This document shows, in pieces, positions 24,708-37,406 of a stretch of DNA of 64,000 bases. Below the pieces are notes generated by a model. That model was not told where the DNA came from. It saw nothing but the letters and a program-made list of their open reading frames with translations, and searched no databases. A program made the position numbers and the translations under genes. Source of the stretch: Zopfochytrium polystomum (taxonomy: Eukaryota > Chytridiomycota > Chytridiomycetes > Chytridiales > Chytridiaceae); assembly GCA_025765615.1 (NCBI GenBank), contig JAIVFJ010000048.1, positions 124,001 through 188,000 on the forward strand, in the 5' to 3' direction. Position 1 is the first letter of the stretch, and each line of letters begins with the position of its first letter.

Positions 24708-26348
24708 GCACTCATCGGACCAGCGCTGAAAGACCTTGCAAGCAAGCACATCTGCCCGTCGTTGAAAGATTTCGAATTCGGGTCGGAAAACAACGTTGCG
24801 CTGAGCTTTCGGCGGCCAGAGGCGACACCGGAAGCCCACGAGGAGAGCGACTCTGACCACGGGGCGGGAGACTTTGCCCATGACGACCCTCCGTCGGACG
24901 ATCACAGGGACCTCTACGCCCACGTCCTGGAAACGGCCGAATCGTTTACTGACAATACATCTGAAATGCCCGATCCGTCCGTCACTTCTCGTGCGGCGTC
25001 CGTCGAAGTCGACACGGGCGCCCTGCATGCCAACGTGTTTTCGTACTTTGACGCGAAGCTTGTCAAGCGATGGGCGGGGCCTGCGTTCTGGAGGAGAAAT
25101 CCGTTCAAAGGTGTGGAGGAGAAGTGAAAATCGGGATACCGCCTTCTCGTGAGATCATATTAACTTGATTCTGTTGCATTTGGTGCGGTGCGGAAACAGA
25201 CGTTGCTCCCAAGCCGACCGCGGAGCGAAAGCCGAAGAAAGAGAAACCAAAGATCAACTTTAACGAAACAATCAACGAGAAGGCGCTGTTTGCCACAAGC
25301 TCTGCGTCGACCACCTTGCCGCCTTTCGACCACAAGGCCAAGCTTCGAAACTTGCTGCCCAGCGATGAGAAATTCACATCCGCGGACTTTTTCAAGCTGT
25401 TTCTGAAGCCAGATGTGAAGGTGACCAATCTCATAATTCTCGTTCTCGTTTGTACAATGGACTAACAATGAGGACGGCACAGGCTCGCCTAGTCACGAAG
25501 GGAGGCTCGACTGTTGCGCTACGGACTGAGAATGGTTTGCAAACTGCGTACGTCGATCTTTTGAATGACCTGGATCTTACGAATAGGCGAGACGGTGGAT
25601 GAGTGCTACTTATCTCAGCAACAGGATGTTCAAGTCACTTTTGCCCCTGAAGACAATGGTTGCTTCATTTTCATTTTGCATTTCAAACCTACGTTTTGCT
25701 AATCGGGACCTTTCCAAACTATCATGGAACAAGCAATCGGACGTGCTTCGCCGGATCCATTCCACGACGACGATGACGACGACGATGGCGTAGGCCAAGG
25801 GTTCAGCCAAGGATTTAGTCAAGGGTTTAGCCAAGCGAGTCACGACATGCCCCCTGGGGACGCTCGCGAGGACTCTGCACCAGCGGGATTCGCTGCACAT
25901 TCGTTCCAGATGCAGTCGGAGGCAACCCTCGAGTTTGGCGACCAACTCATCGAGTTACCCAAAGCCGTCAAAGCTCTCCACATGAACTACGCCAAAAAGC
26001 AAAAGCAGGTCGACATTCGGCGACTAAAGGAGTGCTTGTGGCAAAAGATTGGCGACGCGGGGGATAGTAATGTGAGCGCATTTTTATTTTTTATTTTTAT
26101 TGTTTTTGTGCTCTCGAGCCCCTCTAACATCTCTCTCTTTTTCTTTGGCGCGTTTTGCTTTTCAGGAAGCACGACCGAAGCGTTTTTCCGAGGCGATTGG
26201 CAAATTGGATCCGACGGCCGATCGGATTGGCGAAGTGTCTGTTGCTTATTGCTTCATTTGCTTGCTGCACCTCGCGAACGAGAGGAACCTGTCTATACAA
26301 GGGGAGTCGGAGCTCAGCGACCTCACTGTTGTCCATGTTATAGATTGA
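23614..26348 (+). CDS. BRN1: Condensin subunit 2 (Brn1/CAP-H/Barren)
   Basis: CAP-H is the kleisin that closes the SMC2/SMC4 ring of condensin. Exons: 23614-23691, 23921-24116, 24201-24271, 24330-24609, 24709-25110, 25200-25420, 25483 to about 25560, a short exon about 25619-25669, 25734-26071 and 26166-26348. All joins are phase-checked except the two around 25540-25734, which are uncertain. Signature blocks: KINASNTWNLGLIDHFHEGE with SINFQKASGTLDGCVVIYSS and RVDSV; IDREYLIDPLFKKTSADFDE and GLLLNHLSM; then KINFNETINEKALF. The C-terminal winged helix that binds the SMC1-like partner ends in VSVAYCFICLLHLANERNLS and ELSDLTV. An acidic stretch precedes four tandem GFSQ units (about 25794-25845). 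The upstream in-frame ATG 23464 is the alternative start. Confidence 0.9.
24672..24704 (+). repeat. Poly-A tract in a BRN1 intron
   Basis: An uninterrupted run of about 33 A immediately before the acceptor of exon 5 (24709). Confidence 0.95.
25794..25845 (+). repeat. Coding 12-bp repeat, four GFSQ units in BRN1
   Basis: Four tandem GGx-TTy-AGy-CAA codon blocks, three of them near-identical at the DNA level, follow an aspartate run. Confidence 0.85.
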
Positions 26349-26745
26349 GCAACAGCAAGGCCGTAAACGGGCTCCTGCATCACCTCCCCTCCCCCCTTCC
26401 CCCCCTTGCCCGCCCTCTCCATAACACCTTCCACTCTTCACTCTTACACACTTTCTTTGCAAATAAAGCACATTTTTGTTACTGTTACTGTGGAGGGTGC
26501 GACACACAAACCGTTAGGACGCTGTGACGCGAGAATGTTTCGCTAGTGAAACAAGTTCCTGCAGACAAAAAAATAAGGACGAGAGACAATTTGTTGCCCT
26601 TCTCCGCGCCGTCCCTGGGTGTCTCCCACCATCCAACAACCTTTTTGAAGCACAGCTGCACTCTCTTTATGTGCTCAATTATTCACTGTTCATTATCCAA
26701 CATAAATACCACTGTTTTCGCCCCCCCCCTCCCCCACTATTCACA
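26349..26745. other. Convergent 3' region of BRN1 and the WD-repeat gene
   Basis: 397 bp between opposing stops. AATAAA at about 26462 fits the BRN1 poly-A signal. C-rich tracts at about 26388-26405 and 26722-26737. No gene seen. Confidence 0.5.
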
Positions 26746-29700
26746 TTAATTTCCCCAAGCGCCTGGCGGAGTGGCAGAACGGGCGACTGCGAGGGCCGAG
26801 CGCTCTTCCTCTCCATGTCTTTTGCGCCACTGCTGCTCCCCGGCGCTGTGGCCAGGGCTTCGCCATTTTGCGCCCTGCGAATGGCTCCCTGCACTCAAAC
26901 CGTGAATCGCGGGGAAAGGATCGTGATTCTTTGAAATCGATCGACTCTGCTCATCCGGCGTTCCAAGCCGACTGCCCGGCAGCGACTTGCCGTGGCCGTA
27001 GCCGGCCCGCGGGACAAACGGCGCCGGCATCAGCAACGTCCGGAAATCCCCCGGCGTCGGGGCCAGCTGCGGCTTTGAGCCGTTTGCTCCCGCGGCCGAC
27101 GACGTCTTGCCGTTCTTGTTCCTCAGCGACATGTTGCTCCCGGACACCATCGAAAAGGTGCTCCTGCTGAACAAGGCGCGCGAAGAGTTGGCCCAGACCT
27201 GCGACCGCGTCGCCGCCGCCGGCGTCGTGGACGACCCCACGAGACCGCCCGTGCTCGGCACGCGCCGCGGCATGTCGCCAAAGTCCTCGGCTGGGTCGCC
27301 GTCGCCGCTCGCGTAGTCGCTCCCGCCCGTGATGTGCACGCGCACGTGGCGGGGCTGCCGTTGCGGGCTGACCAACGTAACAGAAGAGGACGTCGGTCGC
27401 GGGAACGGTTTGCCCTGGATGGCTGGGTGGATTTCTCGGCGCCACTTTTCCACCAGGTCATTGTGCATCAAAAGCAGCTCCTCTTCGTTGTTTTGAAGCC
27501 GTTCCAGCAAAACCTGCATTCATCCAAGTGTGCGTTAGCGGCTGTCGAGCGATTTGGAGACATGCCCCAAAAAACGGAAGAAACAAGCAAGAAGAAGAAA
27601 CGAAGCAGCAGCAGAGGACGATCGACGCATGTTCTCACATCGAGCCTGTTGTAATGGTCCTTGTCGTCTCTTCCTTCCACAAGTTTCATATGAATCATTA
27701 TGTTTCGCAAGGAATCCCGTGAGGTTATCCCAAACTCGGCAAGACTGCGCCTGGCGGCTTTTCTAGTACAGCAGAATAGATAAACAGGACGGCAACGAAG
27801 AGAAGAGAAATCCCAACCTGACAGCTTCAGATCTATCTCGTAGTCGTCCAATCAAGCTAAAGATTATATCCGTGTGGAAAATCTTGTAAGCGCCCAGGTT
27901 TATGCACGTTTGTGCTCTGAATTGCCAGTTTTCATCGTGCGTGAATTCGAGCTGAGGAGCTATTATATCTTCCATCGGCTTTTCAAAATCGCGCTGGAAT
28001 GTTCGATACAGGTACAGCAGCGACACGGATGCCTCGCACTTTTCCTGCCAAAATCCGTGCTTCATCACTCGCAGCAAAATTTCGACAACATTTTTGAGCG
28101 TTACTGGTTTGCCCTTTCGCGACGCAAGTTTAGTGGGGCGGAAAACGCGAAACTATCCAATGAAGATCTCACCTGCATGCCTGGAAACCAGGCATAATTC
28201 ATAACCCGTGCGAGTTCAGGGTTGTCCAATCGATCGAAGCCGTCCACCGAGGCATTCGCAACTCGCTCTATTAAGTTCCAGGCGTGTCGGGCCTCCACCT
28301 TCTCCTCTGCTGTCAACTCAATCTGGCTTCCTTCGAACTGCAGATGTGCTGCCTCCGAATCTGCATCTGTTGCGCAGCTTGCTGAAGAGGCCCTGGACTG
28401 TGCAAGCGAGTGCAGACTGTGGTGCGAAGCGTGAAGCGAGTGCTGAGACTCCATTGGCGATATTGACGGTAAGAATTGAGTGGGTTCTTCGACTCCCGTT
28501 TTGGGCTCGTCGATGGTAATCTGAGGTGTCTGCAATCGCACGATTTCCGGGAGAGTCGTCGTTTCACTGTCATGCAGTGGGGCCAGGCTCAATTTTGAGC
28601 CCGGCTGTTCTTGCTCTTCAGTCTTCTCTATTCCCGGCTGCTCCTCGCTTGGCGCCTGTGCACCTTCCTTTGCCTTCCTCTTTCTAGTTTTCGCCCTGCG
28701 CTTCATGTCCTCACGTCGTCTTGCATCAATCTCCGCTTCAACTTTCCGACGTCGCTCGGCCTCCTCCAGCTCCTTTTCTCTGGCAAGTCGCTCTGCCTCC
28801 TCCTTTGCCTTCCTTTCATTTTCTTCCCTTTCAAGACGAGCCGCCTCCAGTTCGCGGAGCCGCTGCTCTTCAAGTATTCGCGCCTTTTCAGCCTCAATCC
28901 GATCTGCTTCCTCTTTTGCTTTGGTAGCAATCAGCTCCGACTTTCTCCTATTCTCCATGTCATCGTTGTCCTCCAGGTCGACGATGTCTTTAACATCGAG
29001 GATAATGACCGGAGGCGGAGGAATTTTTGGAGCGCGCCGCGATTGCAAATACTTTGGACGTTCCTTTTTCTTTTCTTCCTTGCTTCTCTCCAATTCCTCG
29101 TTTTCTCTGCGCTCTCGCTCGAGTCTTTCACGTTCACGTCGTCGGCGTTCATCTCCGACTTCTCCTGCTATGGCGGAGTTTGGCAGAATGCCCAGCTTCG
29201 CCATGCGTTCCTGAATCCAGTACTTCGTCTTTTGATTTGCTTTCTGCCTCACGCTGCCGGACTCGGCCGGTCCTTTGTTGTTTGAATCGCCGCCAGGAGG
29301 TGCAACGGCTGCCATTCGCTCTGCTCGGGTCGGGAGGACGGGCTTCTCCGCCCGCCATGGCTGAGCCGCTGCCCCACGCTCCCGATCCAAATCTTGAACG
29401 AGTTTCCCTTGCCTGGAGATGGAAGCGTCTGTTGCGCCAAGAATGTGGAAGCATCAGTTAGAATTCAGAGGTTCGGCGTTCATGTTTCATTTCGTTTAAA
29501 ATAGTATGACTAACTTTTTCCGACCTCGCTTGACCTTTGGGGCATCTCAACAGCCGGCTTAAGGCTTGGAACTTCTTTTGAATCCTTCCGCTTGCTCTTG
29601 TCGAAAACGCTACCTCTCCTCTTGTGATCAACCTGATTGTTTGAGTTTGGTTTCAGCTTCTTTTGAGACGCGCAGTTTGAAGAGGAACCTTCGCCCGACG

Positions 29701-32700
29701 ATTACTAGCGCTTATTGGCCTGAGCCCAGTAAATTCAACCCTCCGTCGTACAACAAGATCTTCTGCTTCTGTACGGCGCTTCAGATGTTCATCACCTGAT
29801 AAGCTCCCATCGGACTGGTCGTCATCGCTTATTGAGCGACTTTCCGTGTGGGTCTCGTCCGACAAGAGACCTTGTTCGCCTGCTCCATCAGCCGCTTTGT
29901 GCCTTGGAAGTCCGAGGAAGAGAAACTCATCGGGTGCGACGGTCACAAGGTCAAAACGCTTTTGTCGCTTTTTATCTCCTTCCGGTTTCAGGCCTTGCAG
30001 CCGTCTCTGAAGAAGGAGTTCGGGGCTGGGTTAGTGCGAGGGTATATTATCTTCCAAAAGCGCCTCACCCACTCGGCCTCTTGCCTCCTTCGTTCGAGCT
30101 CCTCGATCCTTCTCGTCATTTCCTCGTCCAGCTCGTTGCGCGCTGCAAACTTGACGTGCCATTTGGACAAATCAACGCCGAGCTTTTCCATGCGCAGTCG
30201 GTAGAGTTCCCAAAAATCAATCGTAGAATCGAACTGCGAGGGAGATTCGATAATATCATCCGGCCATCCCTGCGGCCGAGAGTACACCTCCCGAAGAATG
30301 TGAATTGGAAGGTAATCTTGCAACCGGACAAGGAGGATTTCTTCGGACTTTCCGACCAAAAGGTCTCCCCTGCTATTGCAAAAGGTGACAGAGAATATTG
30401 CCTCGTTGAACTGCAGTTCTCTGATATGGATCGTTTTCAATTTTGTGAGAATCGACGTCCACAACTGAATCAATACTCGTTATTTTCGAGAGTGTTTTGT
30501 AAATTGTACCTGGCCAAAGTAGCATCGGAAGCATCCCAAATCTTCACAGTTCCATCCAAGCTCGAAGACGCGAACAGCCCAAGGCTCTCAGACTCGGCGA
30601 TGCAAGTTATCTTCTGTGTATGGTCTTCGTCTGCTGGATGAACGCGCTTTTGGCCTTGCAACCCATCTGGCCCGCAACGAAAGAAAAGCAGCTGCGCTGA
30701 GCTCGTCCCGATCGCCAATGTCTGCGCCTGCAAGTTGAGGCAGAGGTACAAGGGAATTGAGTTGCTTGGGAGAGACAGCAAAAAGTTCGACGACACAGAA
30801 GAAATTGGAGCAAGCGCGAGGGGTGGGGAGGAAGTGACTCCAAGTGAAATGGAATGACCATCATCCGCGGTATCGTATGCGGCGTCTGTGAAGGACAGTT
30901 TCCAAACTTTGACTGTTCCGTCTACCACAGTAAAACTTTGGTAAGTGCTTGCTTGGATCAAGAAAACATTATAGCGGTAAAAAAAGTGACTCGGTTTACC
31001 ATGCCCAGCGCTGACGACAACCATCCACTGGGAATAGCACGATATCAGGACTACTTCAGCAGAGTGGGCTTGGACCAAAGTGAGCTCTCTTCCTCCGAGA
31101 ACGTGGACATCCAGCATAACTATCTGACCCGAATCCGTTCCAGCGAGCAATGCAAAGACCGGTCCGCTTTGAACAGGTTTAAGATCACGCTTGCTTTCCA
31201 CCGCTGTTTCACTAAATGTCGTTATCGGAGGGGGAAGAGCTCGCAATGCAGTCATGCAAGATATTCGAGCACGAGGTGCTAAGTAACTCGAGGTAGAGTG
31301 GGGGAGACGGACGGCATTTAGTTGAAACAGATAGATACTATGTCCTTACGATGATACTTCCAGTCATCCACAATCTTGGTTGGGTTGCTTCTGCAGCTAA
31401 ATACTGCAATGTCACCTCCCTTTGTGAGAACCCATAGCGTCCCTTAATGGAACAGAACGCAGGCAAAGTGGCGTCAGAACTGAGAAAGATTACTGAACTT
31501 GGTTACGATACCAGCGATAATGTCGTACTCCACCCTTCTGAGTACAGTGTCTCGAATTATTGGGAATGAAGTTAAAAGCGATGCTCCCGTGACCGGTGAA
31601 ATAAGGTGGACCGATCCATCGGCTGAAGCCGTGAGAATTCGGGCTGGTAAATCCTCAACTTCGACCCGGTCTAAAAGCAGGACTTCGGACGAGGAATAGG
31701 CGAAAGTCGAGTAATATCTGTTGAGGTTCCAAACCATTATTCTATCCCGGGTGTGACTAAAGAAGGTATCACGACGAATCCATCCAATACCAAGGCATTC
31801 TTGGTCTGTTTCAAGCCTGATTATGGGCGTCGGTGGTGAGTCTGTCGTTTCGCTACCAAACAAAATATGCCTACTTGTATGCGCAGTGCCCATTTTCAAG
31901 GTTCCACATTCTTATGGAACCATCTTCTGAGCTAACAATCAAAAACGGTTGAGGTGGCACTTTTCCGCTTGTGGTTGGAATAACAATCCCACTAACTGGC
32001 GAGTATGACTCTGGCTTGAGCTCCAAGATGAGGAAATTAAACCTTGTCCACACTTTGACTAAGATGCCGATTTAATTAAGCGTATGGCATTAAATTTAGC
32101 ATACCAGTGGAGTCTCTCGACCCTGTTATCAAATAATGAAGCGGCTCGTATAGCGCTAGTGTTGTGATCGACAGTTCGTGAATTTCACGCATTGAGTCCA
32201 ATCGCTTGCCGGTCCCGTAGTCGTATATCTGAAAAGGAAGGCCCATGAGGCAAGAGATTCAACGCTACTCACTTACGAAGATGTGGTTTTCACACGCGGC
32301 GAAGAGTCTGTTCGATTTTCTATCATAGCAGGTGAACGAAACCCATTCGTCCGAATTCAGATCCGAAATCACGAGCCTTGGTGTTGAGTAGTGGTACACA
32401 GGCATTCCCCTTTATAAAGGGAATGAGAAGCACTGAGGAGAAGCATGTTGTCCTACATTTCAACCTCTTTACGAAAGGTCCATATCTGTTTAACGCGTGA
32501 GCACTGCAATTTGAACAGTTTCACGCACCCTAATGTTGCTTACACCACCGGCGATAAGCTCATCATGTTCTTCATTGAATTCTAGACTGTTGTCTGTGAG
32601 CCAAGGCGAACGGAGAGAAAGAGTGGTACCTTAAAACAGGAGTAACGCTCGAAGTAGTTGAAAGAGTCTCTAAACTTAACCCCAACAGCTGCGACTCGGT

Positions 32701-33613
32701 CAGCGTGTAACTATAAAAGCACATCTACCTTCAGCTCTAGATGCATTGTCGCGACGACTGTGACTCTCCATTTCTTTACGTATATCCAGCGATTGAGGCC
32801 AGCCACTGGCGAGGATGATACATTTGTCGGGTGGCTCGCAGCTTTGACTGAGCCGCGCAATATTGTGGCTCTGTGAGAATCCAATATTGCGAACGAATCC
32901 GAATTCGTGCTTGAGACGTAGATAACGCTTTTTATGGTCGGCTTGTTATGCAGTATAGAGCGTGTCATTTGAAATCCGTGGGGTATGGTGATAGGAAGGA
33001 CGTAACCACGGCTGCTTCTTTGATTATTCTGCCGCTGTGAATGGCCTCCAGCCGCCGACATAGCGGACTCCGAACGAGTCAGACTGCTGAGTTCAGGGTA
33101 AGAAAGACCAAGGTTATCTAAACTTTCATGATCGTCGCTTTTCTGGAGTCGCACGTCGTGCGCTGCGTGCCCGTTTTGTCGCGAAGGAATAACACTTGAA
33201 AAACGCGATCTGGCGGATTCAACTGTGGATAAAGCGCGCTTCACTTCTCGCACTATTGCTGATTGAGAGCCAGCAGACGTGTTATTTAGTGCCTCTTTGC
33301 CATGCTGCGGTGTCGGACCGGGGTTTACGACCGGCTCCCCGGCGCCGGTCGGAAAGTGCTGCGACGAATGCAAAGTGACTTTAACTATTCCCATGGACTG
33401 CAAGATGTGCTTCGTTTTGCGCCATGGCAGCACCAAGGCTGATTCCTCTTCAAAACCGCCAGCTCCTGTATGTGGGCGGTCAAATGAGGTAACTGATTCC
33501 ACGGTCGCATCGGGGCTAGCATTAGATGTGTTGCCGGACGCGTCCGATTCGCTCGTCGTCGAGGTGCGCGTTGATTCAGAGTCGGAGGAGTCTCCGCTCT
33601 CGCTCTCGGACAT
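26746..33613 (-). CDS. WDR87/WDR97-like WD-repeat flagellar protein
   Basis: A large multi-exon gene, start ATG at 33613 (MSESESGDSSDSES). The first exon is disordered, then reads GLNRWIYVKKWRVTVVATMH. WD-type blades follow through about 32,600-30,470, with EFNEEHDELIAGGVSNIR, LIVSSEDGSIRMWNLENG, ILTASADGSVHLISPVTG, VVDGTVKVWKLSF and ASSSLDGTVKIWDASDA. Next is a region with PDDIIESPSQFDSTIDFWEL, then acidic/basic disordered sequence, KTKYWIQERMAKLGILPNS and a long Glu/Arg coiled coil (about 28,620-29,160). HEAT-like helices follow (WQEKCEASVSLLYLYRTFQR; WQFRAQTCINLGAYKIF; SLAEFGITSRDSLRNIM) and a disordered tail. This order matches the animal WDR87/WDR97 group, known from cilia and sperm flagella (inference as to which member). 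Individual exon joins were not all resolved, so internal structure is approximate. A split into two genes near 29.4 kb is possible but no convincing ATG was seen there. Confidence 0.72.
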
Positions 33614-34030
33614 CGCGTCGACTGGCTGGAAAGGCGCGACGCCACGTCCAGTGCAATTGATTTTCGTGCTTCTCCTCAATTACGACGGCTAATTTTTTCA
33701 ATAGAAACTCGTGCACATTCTGAGTTGATGCAACCTTTCGTGTTATAACGAGCACGAGCACGAGGCAAAAACCGCAAATGAGCAAGTCTCACACGTCTCG
33801 TGTTCTTCAGGGATGGACCGTTGGTTGGAGGGACGGCCCGTTTACCTCCTTCGCTTCGTGTCAAACTAGCATGAAGACTCCGTGCAATAAAACCTCCAGC
33901 TCCAAAATAATCTCGCCACACCACGCGACCGATAATTGTGTTGTTGTTGTCCATCTCGTCGAAGCCGTCGGGGGGTGGGGTTTGGCTACGTGGGTGCTCT
34001 CGGTTGCTATTTCGCTTGAAGTTGCACCAA
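33614..34030. promoter_or_regulatory. Divergent promoter between the WD-repeat gene and WAPL
   Basis: 417 bp separate outward-pointing ATGs. No TATA box is obvious. TTGTTGTTGT sits near 33938. Confidence 0.5.
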
Positions 34031-37000
34031 ATGAGCCTTTCGTCGAACGCCACCGCAAGGGTTGTGTCCTCCGACCTCCACGTAAACCGACCAGCAGCAT
34101 CTTCTCCACCGCCGCCGCCGGCACATGGGCCCGCAAAGCCAAGGGCCTCCTCCTACTCCTCCTCCGCGTTGCACACCACCACCGATGCTGCGGCGGGTCT
34201 CTCCATCGGCGCCGCAGCAGCAGCAGTCGATAGGTTTTCGCCGGCGGCGGCGCAGATCTCCTCCTCCTCCTCCTCGTCCATCTCCGCTGTCCCTTCCGCG
34301 GATCCTCAATCGCCACCATCTCCAACCAAGATCACCACAACCGCCATCGCCACCCAAGCACCAGCCACGTCAACTGGCACTAATAGAAAACGATCTCTCT
34401 CGCCGTCGTCCCAAGAAGAATCGCATCACCACCACCGCCCTTCATCTGCATCCCAACCCCCCATGTCGTCCGCCGCGAGTCGACCGCGCCGCATTGTTAC
34501 CACGTACCGCTCCAAGCGCCTGTCAAGAACCGAGGAGGTGGACGAGAATGAATCGCGTCGACCGCAGGCTCCTCGCTCTCGTGTCGTGCTGCCGTCCACC
34601 TTGTCGCTTGACGATCAAGTAGCATTGGCCAGGTCGGCTTCGAATCATTCTCTCGAGCCGTCGAACTACGTTGCCTCCCAGGAGCAGTCGGCAGCCACCA
34701 GAACGCGAAGCTTGAAGAGGGCCTCTTCCCCCCTTCCTGTTGCCGACGGTGGTGCAGCCCAGACCCCGAAGGCAAGAAAAGTGGCCGGAGCTTTGAAGAG
34801 GGCCCACACGTGGGATTCCCCCTCATCTGGTGGATCTGCTTCGTTGGGGTCTCTTGCCCTGCATCCCAACGTAGAATCGGAACCCGAGTCGGAACCTCCA
34901 GAGCAAGCATCCCCCACGCCAAGACAACCGAAATCCTGCGATGATCCCCTCTCTTTCTTCAACCTTGATCCACCATCATCAACTTCCTTATCAACGGAGA
35001 CCGCTACTACGACCTCGCCACCACGAGCGCGGCGTGTCTCGCGGATGAAAGCGGGTGCTCCGCGCCAGCCTGCATCCCAGGGTCCACCACCTGTTCGCAG
35101 GGTGCAGTCTGTTGACTCAGGACTCCCGGCTACTGGAGCCGGTCCTCTACTTAACATAATTAATGGATCTTCGATGCCGCCGTCCTCAGATTTGATGACC
35201 AGTTCGTCGTGCGGTGCGTCTCCCAACTCCTTCGTTGGAGAATCCGACGATCCTGCGCCAAGCGGGCCTAGCTCACCCGTAAAAGCAACTGCTACGAGCT
35301 CCGCTGTGAGTGGACGGCAGCCCGTTGCAGCGCAGACTTATAGCAGGGTACGGAGTTATCTTTTATCAGACGCCGAGGATGAACCCAAGTCAGCTCGGCA
35401 AAGAGATGCGCAAAAAGATGAAGGTCTCAGCAGCGATGAGGACGAAGAGGTTTGACCAACTAGTTTTTGGTTAAGACTCAAATACGTTTCGGCAGCGCCG
35501 TGATTTCAAATCTATTCATGAGCTTCGTGCTGTCGGGGAAACAGCAAGATTTGCCGACAAAATGGAATACATTTTTGGAGGTCTTGAACTATCAGAATCG
35601 GTTAACATTCGGCGTGCGAGGTTGGTGCTTCACATTTAATGTTTCGCGTGATCGGTCTCACGCTTTTCCGCTCTTCTTTATCTTCTTGCAGTTACATAGA
35701 CCTCGCAACTGCCGTGACAGAACCGTCTTTTGTAAATCGCTCACGAGCTTACGGTTTTGACGCGAAGCTTTTTCGTGCAGTCGAGGCGGAAGAGGATCCT
35801 GTTCGTAAGGAAGAAGGCTCCAAGTCTGCGCTAACATGGATGGTTAAGTTCTCACTTGCAATAGCCTCAATTATAATCCTGGTGTGGCTGTCGCAAGACA
35901 AGAAGAATGTGGAGCTGTGCTTGAGCGAAGTGAAGTTTGTTGGAAAAATTCTGTCCTGCACCACAACAGCAGCGGACTGTTTGATTGCTCCTGCCCGCAG
36001 CAAGTACGAGAATCGGCTGGTTCGTGAAGCAATTTCAATTGGAGCCATCGATGTTGAAACCTAATAATCAGGTTGGAGACATTAAGACGATCTTGGCAGC
36101 TGCGAGCTCAGCAATACCTTTTGAGGCAAGAAATGTTTTGGATTTAAGCAAATCTAATTGGGCCTGAATAATTTAGATATATCCTATATCCATGTTTTCC
36201 CTCAACTTCGCATCTCTTCTCTTGCTGTTCAGAAATCCACAAAGCGCGCCTGTGTTCTCAAGCATTTTGTCTGATCCCGTCAACAGCCAGTTTGGGTTGA
36301 AGATTGTTAACTTATTAGTGGATTTGCCAACTGTTGCTGGCACCAGTGAAAGAATTGGATTGGCTGAAGCAGCTCTTGAATTCTTGAACGTCGCCCGGAG
36401 CCGGCCTGCTCTTCATTTGCAACTTTTTGGTGCCGGAAACTGCATTCAAAGTCTTAGCTGCGCGCTTTCAAAAGCAGAAGATGCTAATCATCCCGCTGTT
36501 GGTCAGTGAGCTGATTCAGTGCACCGGAATCTAAATTGCACCTACCAGTTCCCATTTTAAAGTCATTTGTTGACATGACTGCCGAAGCACCTGGAGCATG
36601 CGACGCTCTCACATTTATCAATGAGGACGTTTCACAACCCGCTACAGCACCAGGCTTGCAGTCCATCATTGGAATGATGAACATCGCGTTCGCCGATGTC
36701 GCCAAGTCCGGCGATGCATCGCTCACTTTGTCTGTGGATGCCGTTGTGCTGGGACTGGCTTGTGTCAGTAATGTTCTGAGACAAGGTGGTCGCCATCTTG
36801 AGGCGTTTTCCAAACTGGGTAAGGATTGCGACACTTATTTATTCACTACTCTTCGATTTTTAATGAATTGGGCTCAGCTGTAAATGGTCGTCATCCAATT
36901 ACTTTGATCGCAGAGGTCTTTCGCATGTTTGCAGACCTTCCACCCGTAAGTGACATGTAAAGAGTTCGTACCTAAATGATCTTGTAAGGACGATGGGAAA

Positions 37001-37276
37001 GCAGTCTCCGTTTACGCGGCAGTTCTGCTCGGATTTGCTGTTTCTGGTCACAGTGAAAACGCGGAAGTGCTGAAGCATGCTCTCGGGCCTTCTTCCTTCA
37101 GCGGCATCGCGGAGTTACTGACAGAATTTGCGGACGCTCATCCATCTCAGTCGCAAGAAGAGCCATCAGAACGCCTTAGTGGTGCCGTCGGGGAGAACTC
37201 TGAAGGCGAAACGGAACAGCTACAATTGCGAATCCGAAAGATCGCTGAGGAGCTTAGAATATTGGCCAGAACTTGA
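34031..37276 (+). CDS. WAPL: WAPL/Rad61 cohesin-release factor
   Basis: Wapl with Pds5 opens the cohesin ring to release it from chromosomes. Exon 1 (34031-35449) encodes 473 disordered Ser/Pro/Thr-rich residues. The conserved Wapl domain starts at exon 2 (35496-35620) with RRDFKSIHELRAVGETARFA. It crosses a phase-checked join into exon 3 (from 35692): IRRASYIDLATAVTEPSFVN then RSRAYGFDAKLFRAVE. Later exons include SVYAAVLLGFAVSGHSENAE and FSGIAELLTEFAD, the helical repeats near the family's C-terminus. The stop is at 37274-37276. Joins between about 36,020 and 37,000 were followed only by frame and homology, not base by base. Base composition becomes more AT-rich from exon 2 on. Confidence 0.88.
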
Positions 37277-37406
37277 TTTATTTCAACATTATATTGACTA
37301 TCGCGTTTTTCCATTTCAACTTGAAGTTTACCGTTTTCTCTTATCTTTCCTGTGCGTTGAACCATTGAACACGTGACCGATAAATTTGTCCAAGCCACCA
37401 CACAGG

